From Oscillatoria princeps RMCB-10 (GTDB lineage Bacteria; Cyanobacteriota; Cyanobacteriia; Cyanobacteriales; Oscillatoriaceae), in the NCBI GenBank assembly GCA_019359235.1, contig JAHHHT010000006.1, positions 1-64,000 on the forward strand: 64,000 nucleotides of DNA, written 5' to 3'. Position numbers and translations under genes: made by a program. Below, piece by piece: positions 58,850 to 64,000 of the stretch. The notes under the pieces were generated by a model. It had not been told where the DNA came from, ran no database searches, and worked only from the letters and a program-made list of their open reading frames with translations. Position 1 is the first letter of the stretch. Every line of letters begins with the position of its first letter.

Positions 58850-60505
58850 CTAGATATTTCTCTGGGTCTGGTAAACTAGAACTGGCCGGTCAATTCCTTT
58901 GAAACGGTGCTCTCCCATCGGCTGAAAGCCTTGAGGCGCTTGCAGCAACTGATAGGTTGCTTCGCTCACCACACACTCACCGGGGGGACAGATTCCTTCC
59001 ATGCGGGAAGCGAGATTAACCGTCGCGCCCAAGACGGTATAGTCCACCCGCTGAGAGCTTCCGACATCTCCAATTACGGCTTTGCCGCTGTTGATGGCAA
59101 TCCGCAATTGCAGGGGTTCGCGCAAGGCGCGACTGGCGTTGAGTCTTTCGAGCCGGTCGAGCATTCCTTTGGCGGCTGCGACGGCGCGTTCGGCGTGATC
59201 CGGCTGCGATTCAGGAGCGCCAAAAAATGCCATGATGCAGTCTCCGATAAATTTATCGAGCGTGCCGCCTTGGGCAAAAACTTCGTAGAGCATTTCCTCG
59301 AAGAAATCATTGAGCAATTGGGCAATCTGGGAGGGAGTGAGCCGTTCGGAAAGCGCTGTAAAGCCAACGATATCGGCAAACAGGATGCTGATTTCGCCTT
59401 CTACAGGACGCAGGCGACCGTTTTCTAGGGCTCCTGCGGCGATTAGCTGCTGCACAACGCTTGGAGAGTGATAGCGCTCTAGCTTGTGGCGGATGGTTTC
59501 TTCGTTTCTGAGTTTGCGCGACAGCAGCCAGCGCTGCACGCTGGAAGCGACAAGGTTGGCTAAGGCGGAAAAAAAGCTTAAATCTTCTTCTGCTTTCTGG
59601 GCGAAATCGCTGCTGTAAAGTTGGGCGTCGGCATAAAGTACGCCGACTACTTTATTTTCATCCCACAGAGGGACAGCCATCGCGCTGTGAATGCCTTTGA
59701 ATAAAATGCTCTCTTCGCCATCAAACCGCTCGTCTGTCTGCGCGTCAGCGGTTTGAAGGGCCACTTTTTCCGAGAAGACTTTTTGGCAGATGGTGCGGCT
59801 AATCCAACTTCCATCAGCGGCGAGATTCTTCTGTTGCGAGGCATCTCTGGCGGCGGCGTTGAGCAATTCAAGTTTTTCTGTCCCGCTGATGTCGATTAAC
59901 AGGGCCAAGCGGTCGATAGAGTTGAGTTCGCGGAAAACGACTTTCTGGACTTGGGAGAAAATCGCTTCTATAGATTCCGCAGAGTTCAGACCTTTGGCGA
60001 TATCTACGAGGTCTTTGAGGCGGGCAATTGCTTTTTCCTGGTTGCTCGCCCCATCGCCCTGTTCGTCAGCCCGTATCCACTGCTGTTGCAGCTCTTTGGC
60101 ATTGCGGAGGATGGTCATTCCCGGACCGAGAGTCGTCATTTGCGGTGGGGTTTTGCTGGCAACGCGAGCGGGCCAAGCCGTCTGGGTTTCTGGACGGTTG
60201 GCGAAAATAACATTCAGCCCAATATTCCCCAGCTGAACAACGTCGCCGTGATTCAGCTTTTGAGGGGAGGTGACCAGGCGATCGTTGAGCAGCGTACCGT
60301 TTTTGCTGCCCAGATCCTCAACTGTCCACTCTCCGGCAGCTGTTTTCACAAAGCGGGCGTGACACCGGGAAATGGCCGCCAATGGCAACTGTAAATCGCA
60401 TTCCGGCGATCGCCCTATCTTAAATTCATCCCGATCTACCGTAACCGTTCTTTCTGTCTTTCCCTCAATTTGCAGGCGCAGCTTGAGCTCTGCCATTACT
60501 CCCAA
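58850..60505 (-). CDS. FHA-GAF-class III adenylate cyclase
   Basis: A 551-residue soluble signalling enzyme; the Met at 60496 (MAELKLRL) is the likely start. The FHA domain (about 10-100) has GRSPECDL, SRCHARF and SKNGTLLND for phosphothreonine binding. A GAF domain follows (about 165-340). The cyclase domain has both metal-binding Asp (LFADIVGFT and KFIGDCIMAF), the adenine-selecting Lys in DKFIGD, Thr in DYTVLG at the position that is Asp in class IIIa enzymes, and the transition-state Asn-Arg of VNLASRM. Thr marks class IIIb, which can respond to bicarbonate. It should make cAMP. FHA suggests control by a Ser/Thr kinase, perhaps opposed by the PP2C at 15867. Confidence 0.92.
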   Translation of the reverse strand: MGVMAELKLRLQIEGKTERTVTVDRDEFKIGRSPECDLQLPLAAISRCHARFVKTAAGEWTVEDLGSKNGTLLNDRLVTSPQKLNHGDVVQLGNIGLNVIFANRPETQTAWPARVASKTPPQMTTLGPGMTILRNAKELQQQWIRADEQGDGASNQEKAIARLKDLVDIAKGLNSAESIEAIFSQVQKVVFRELNSIDRLALLIDISGTEKLELLNAAARDASQQKNLAADGSWISRTICQKVFSEKVALQTADAQTDERFDGEESILFKGIHSAMAVPLWDENKVVGVLYADAQLYSSDFAQKAEEDLSFFSALANLVASSVQRWLLSRKLRNEETIRHKLERYHSPSVVQQLIAAGALENGRLRPVEGEISILFADIVGFTALSERLTPSQIAQLLNDFFEEMLYEVFAQGGTLDKFIGDCIMAFFGAPESQPDHAERAVAAAKGMLDRLERLNASRALREPLQLRIAINSGKAVIGDVGSSQRVDYTVLGATVNLASRMEGICPPGECVVSEATYQLLQAPQGFQPMGEHRFKGIDRPVLVYQTQRNI

Positions 60506-61891
60506 ACCTCCTTAAACCCTGGCGAACAAGGCGTGCGAGAACTCCAGGAGCACTCGATAGGTAAAATTTTACCCCCCGATGATTGCTGTGGCGTTCTGCC
60601 GGCAATTCCTGCGACTGTATTAACCTTGAGGAAAATCCTTGAGTTGGTGGTAAGCAGTATTTTAATTTGCCGCAACTCTAAGGGTAGCGCACCCATACCC
60701 TCCCCTCTGACAATCACTGTACAGTTGCCGCGCCGTTCGCTCCTTGTCTCCTTAATAGCACAGGTCAGGGGCTGCCCGCACCCCGCCGGTGCCTTGAGCC
60801 ACTGTTGGGTCTAATCCACGGGGCATTGCAGGGGGTTCACCGGCTGCTTTCCCGACGCCGGTGCTATCCGGTGCTATCTCAGCAAATTTGCCAAACCATC
60901 TGCCACCCCCGGGCTGTCCCAGTACGCTTTAGCGCTCTCCTCACACAGGGATGTTTTTAGGTATTTTTTATCTTAGACTATTTACAGCTTTCTCGCCATC
61001 GCTGATTTTGGGACAGGCGGGACGCCTGTCCGGCGTCTGGGAGAGGGACTGGACCGGCGCGACGCCTGTCCGGCGTCTTGGAGACGGACTGGACCGGCGG
61101 GACACCTTTCCGGCGTCTTGGAGACGGACTGGATCGACCCCTCTCCCGCTCCCAGACAGACTCGTGTCCCACAAGTGGCGTTTGACTGCCCCCGGAGTGC
61201 GGAACGCGCCTTAATTCACGGCAGCCTTATAGATTTTTGATTTTGGATGCCCGGATTTTGGATTGGAAAAGGCTACATGAATGCCTTTTCAGCTATAAAA
61301 AACTATAGCAGTTCTAAATGATTTGCGCAACGGCTGGGGGCCCAGAACCCCGGGTTCTTAAAGCAACCGGGGTTCTGAAATTTAGACGAAGGTATAGGAG
61401 GCGCTATATCTGTCTAAACGTGGCCTTATAAATCGCGGCTCATCAAACTTTACCCGCAAGGCCAGGGTTTCAAGAGTTGCTCTCAGGCGGATGCCTCCTT
61501 CTTCCCTCTTGGCGTCCCTGGCGTCTTGGCGGTTCATTCCCAAACCCCCTATCAACTCGCCAACACTCTCTTACAAATCCCGGCTCATCAAACTTTACCC
61601 GCAAGGCAAAGGTTTTAAGAGTTGCTGTCAAGCAGACGCACCGTGCATTTGAACCGCCCAATTCCGAAATCGGGACGCTCCCATTCGCCGCAGGCGGTGG
61701 GGCGGCTGTGGGGCATTAGCCCAACTGCAACCGGCTCACCGGCTCGCTTAACGGCGCGGGGGGCGGGGGAACGGCGGCGCGGGTTTGAAACGTCTCGGAA
61801 CCAGAGCTCAGCCACTGGTAAATAGGATGCAGCCTTGTAATCCCTGGCGGGTGAGTGAGATAATGCAAGAGGTTAGGTTGACGGTCAAATT
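60506..61891. other. 1.4-kb repeat-rich intergenic region
   Basis: No gene is seen. It contains a 40-bp tandem repeat in about three copies (61013-61133), the AACCCCGG hairpin with tail near 61312-61385, and a 61-bp imperfect direct repeat (61430-61490 and 61575-61635). Confidence 0.6.
61013..61133. repeat. 40-bp tandem repeat, three copies
   Basis: Units with period 40 containing GACGCCTGTCCGGCGTCT and GACGGACTGGACCGGCGG. The third copy has drifted (ACACCTTTCCGG). Single relatives of the ACAGGCGAGACGCCTGTCC palindrome occur at 3650-3700 and 37841-37862. Confidence 0.8.
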
Positions 61892-63559
61892 ATGAACTTT
61901 CTCTATGGATTGCCGGCAGCGCTGATAGGTGCGGCGGCGACAGTTGCGCTGGTGCAGCCTCACATGGCAGTGGCGCTAGAGCCATCAGAGGTTGCCGCTA
62001 AAGCCAAAGCCTTTACGGTGCGCATCGACGGGCCAGAAACCGGCTCTGGGGTGATTTTTGAGCGCAATGGCAAGACTTACTCTGTGCTAACCAACCGGCA
62101 CGTCATCTATACAGAGGGGGATTACCAAATCACAGCACCCGATGGCAAGAAATATCTCGTTCCCTACAGCCAAGTCAGATATCTGGCAGATGTGGATGTG
62201 GGGGTGCTGCAGTTTACCAGCGACGAAAGCTACCCGACTGCGCAATTGGGCAATTCTGCGGAACTGGCGCAAGGGAAGGCGGTTTATCTGGCCGGGTGGG
62301 CTGACCCGATACCGGGCATTCCTGAACCCACCTATCAGTTCTTGGTTGCTAACATTACCAGTATTGCGCAAAAAGCAGAAAAAGGCTACGCTCTAGTTCA
62401 CGACAATCCGGCTACTCCGGGGATTTCCGGCGGGCCGGTGCTGGACGCCAACGCTAGCGTGGTGGGGATTAATGGGCGTTTCACTTCGGAGGCGAGCACG
62501 GGAAAAGTGTCTGGCTTGGGGATTCCGGTGCAAACCTTTTTGGCGGAAAAAAATAATTGGGTGCTGCCTGCCAAGATTGTGCCGGTGGAGGATTTTGTCA
62601 GCCAGGGGCTGCAATTGGCTAAGGCGGGCAAGTACCGGGAATCAGTCGCTGAGTACAGCAAAGCTTTGGAGAGCAATCCAAATAATTTTGAGGCTTTCTA
62701 CCGGCGGGCTGAGGCTTACTTACAGATGGAAAATTACCTGGCTGCGATTGGGGATTTTAGCCAAGTTCTGCGGCTCAATCCCAACAGTGCGGCTGTTTAC
62801 TTCTACCGGGGGTTCGCCCGCGCCCAGATGAAAGACTATCAGGAAGCGATCTCGGATTATAATGAAGCGATTCGCCTCAATCCTAACGATGCCGGTGCCC
62901 ACAACAGCCGGGGGCTGGCTCGCTCGGAGTTGAAAGACTATCAAGCGGCGATCGCCGATTACAAGGAAGCGATTCGCCTCAGTCCCAATTTTGCAGAAGC
63001 TTACAACAACCGGGGTGTGGCTCGCTTCAACCTGAAAGACTATCAGGCGGCAATCTCCGATTACAGTGAGGCGATTCGCCTCAATCCCAACTATGACTAT
63101 GCCTACAATAACCGGGGGAACGCCCGTTACGATCTGAAAGACTATCAGGGCGCGAGGTCGGATTACGATGAAGCGATTCGCCTCAATCCTAACTACGCCT
63201 ATGCCTACAATAACCGGGGGGTGGCTCGCTTTAACCAGAAAGACTATCAGGGCGCGATATCGGATTACAATGAAGCGATTCGCCTCAATCCCAGCTATGC
63301 CTATGCCTACAACAACCGGGGAAATGTCCGCCGCAAGCTGGAAGAGTATAAGGAAGCGATAGCGGATTACGATGAAGCGATTCGTCTGATTCCCAATTAT
63401 GCCGGTGCCTATGTCAACCGGGGGAATTCCCACCGGCAGTTGGGAGAGAAGCAAAAGGCAATTGAGGATTTCCAGAAAGCCGCAGAGATTTTTCAGCAAC
63501 AAGGACGGAAAGATTTTTACCAAAAGGCGCTCGATCTGATTCGGGAGTTGCAGCGATAA
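61892..63559 (+). CDS. Trypsin-like serine protease with TPR repeats
   Basis: A 555-residue exported protein with a signal peptide (about 1-29, ending AVALEP). The trypsin-like domain (30-225) has catalytic His in VLTNRHVIY, Asp in LADVDVGVLQF and Ser in PGISGGPVLD (the usual GNSGGP is GISGGP). Eight or so TPR units follow, each with A-x-x-D-Y-x-E-A-I-R-L-N-P-N, nearly identical at DNA level for the middle units. It is probably a periplasmic protease whose TPR array binds partners or substrates. The middle TPRs look recently amplified. Confidence 0.9.
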   Translation: MNFLYGLPAALIGAAATVALVQPHMAVALEPSEVAAKAKAFTVRIDGPETGSGVIFERNGKTYSVLTNRHVIYTEGDYQITAPDGKKYLVPYSQVRYLADVDVGVLQFTSDESYPTAQLGNSAELAQGKAVYLAGWADPIPGIPEPTYQFLVANITSIAQKAEKGYALVHDNPATPGISGGPVLDANASVVGINGRFTSEASTGKVSGLGIPVQTFLAEKNNWVLPAKIVPVEDFVSQGLQLAKAGKYRESVAEYSKALESNPNNFEAFYRRAEAYLQMENYLAAIGDFSQVLRLNPNSAAVYFYRGFARAQMKDYQEAISDYNEAIRLNPNDAGAHNSRGLARSELKDYQAAIADYKEAIRLSPNFAEAYNNRGVARFNLKDYQAAISDYSEAIRLNPNYDYAYNNRGNARYDLKDYQGARSDYDEAIRLNPNYAYAYNNRGVARFNQKDYQGAISDYNEAIRLNPSYAYAYNNRGNVRRKLEEYKEAIADYDEAIRLIPNYAGAYVNRGNSHRQLGEKQKAIEDFQKAAEIFQQQGRKDFYQKALDLIRELQR

Positions 63560-64000
63560 ATAGCGCAGTTTTTCCTTCCCGCCTCGCCGCACGCACGAAC
63601 GCCGGTAGCGTTAGCGTGCGGGCGCGGAGTGCGCTAGCGGCGTGTTTTAGCGCGTTATGCCGCGTCTCTACAAGACGAGCGCCTGCCGAGATCGTTCCGC
63701 TGGGGGGAACGGCGGTTCGCCCCAAAAGCTCCATCGTTCGAGCTCCGAGCTCCATCAGTCGAGCTCGGAGCTCCATCGTTCGAGCTCCGAGCTCCATCAG
63801 TCGAGCTCCGAGCTCCATCGTTCGAGCTCCGAGCTCCATCGTTCGAGCTCGGAGCTCCATCGTTCGAGCTCCGAGCTCCATCAGTCGAGCTCCGAACTCC
63901 ATCAGTCGAGCTCCGAACTCCATCAGTCGAGCTCTGAGCTCCATCGTTCGAGCTCTGAACTCCATCGTTCGAGCTCTGAGCTCGGACATCCGCCGGCTGT
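63560..64000. other. Non-coding tail with 21-bp tandem repeats
   Basis: After the protease gene, a GC-rich palindromic stretch (CGGTAGCGTTAGCGTGCGGG and neighbours) leads into the 21-bp repeat array. Open frames on both strands here are a by-product of the 21-bp period. Confidence 0.55.
63729..63980. repeat. Twelve 21-bp tandem repeats
   Basis: Twelve units beginning CTCCATC(G/A)(T/G)TCGAGCTC, period exactly 21. Variation is confined to a few positions (ATCGTT or ATCAGT; CCGAG, CGGAG or CTGAG). Each unit contains GAGCTC, itself a palindrome. Multiples of three keep frames open but no start or protein context supports coding. Confidence 0.85.

Noticed and set aside
63414-63989. Minus-strand ORF with repeated MELGART heptads
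   Set aside because: Produced by the 21-bp tandem repeat and running antisense into the protease gene; no start context or homology.

Overview
The window is a chromosomal segment of a filamentous, non-heterocystous-looking cyanobacterium (Oscillatoriales-like; the genus cannot be fixed from the sequence). Evidence is the set of photosynthesis and cyanobacterial genes (psbK, ndhM, btpA, DUF3181, a cyanobacterial G/H-type pilin, a VKOR-thioredoxin fusion, a class IIIb cyclase), two tRNA-Glu(UUC) genes, and the very high density of short palindromic and tandem repeats typical of these genomes (AGAAACCCGGTTTCTT palindromes, heptamer runs, GTTTGTAGTTGGGCTTTAGCCC units).

Layout. 0-5 kb: the end of an unknown gene, a pilin-like gene, an SLH lipoprotein, a YdcF protein, an M42 peptidase and twin tRNA-Glu genes. 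5-28 kb: mostly single housekeeping genes (AarF/UbiB kinase, GAF histidine kinase, GST, psbK-tgt, cobS, PP2C phosphatase, ndhM, FlaA1-type sugar dehydratase, leuD, a vWA protein, an RNase D-like exonuclease). 28.8-30 kb: a repeat-rich spacer with eleven copies of a 26-bp hairpin unit.

30.0-43.4 kb is a complete type I CRISPR-Cas locus of the MYXAN (Myxococcus dev-like, I-B related) kind: cas6, a 93-aa coiled-coil gene, cas3, cas8 (cmx8/devT), cas7 (devR), cas5 (devS), a Uma2 nuclease gene, a cas4-cas1 fusion, cas2, a leader with two sigma70-like promoters, and 45 repeats of 36 bp with 44 spacers. The leader promoters, the degenerate repeats at the far end and the 5' handle GUUGAGCAC all put the crRNA on the + strand.

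The most exciting element lies upstream of cas6. Two diverged CRISPR repeats (30201-30249 and 30329-30362) follow a TTGACA-17-TAGACT promoter and frame a spacer-like sequence. Its first 11 bases, counted exactly from the end of the repeat handle, match two places, both directly after ATG: one just downstream of a second promoter at the start of a 47-codon ORF (30038), and one inside the start of cas6 (30418). ATG is the PAM I recall for I-B relatives. This is the design expected for a natural crRNA-like guide that turns Cascade into an autorepressor of its own operon (compare CreR/CreTA). The 47-codon ORF sits where devI sits in the Myxococcus dev operon, which is itself known to be autorepressed by DevTRS. 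A further orphan repeat hairpin lies in the leader of cas4-cas1 (37871-37891).

43.4-64 kb: a tnpB remnant abutting the array, a second Uma2 gene, sfsA-murJ, DUF3181, VKOR, btpA, an SGNH hydrolase, a Gfo/Idh/MocA oxidoreductase, a three-gene cluster of secreted proteins including an outer-membrane barrel, cobM, a zinc-ribbon protein, a flavin reductase, a MIF-like tautomerase, an FHA-GAF-cyclase, a trypsin-TPR protein, and a 21-bp tandem repeat running to the window end.
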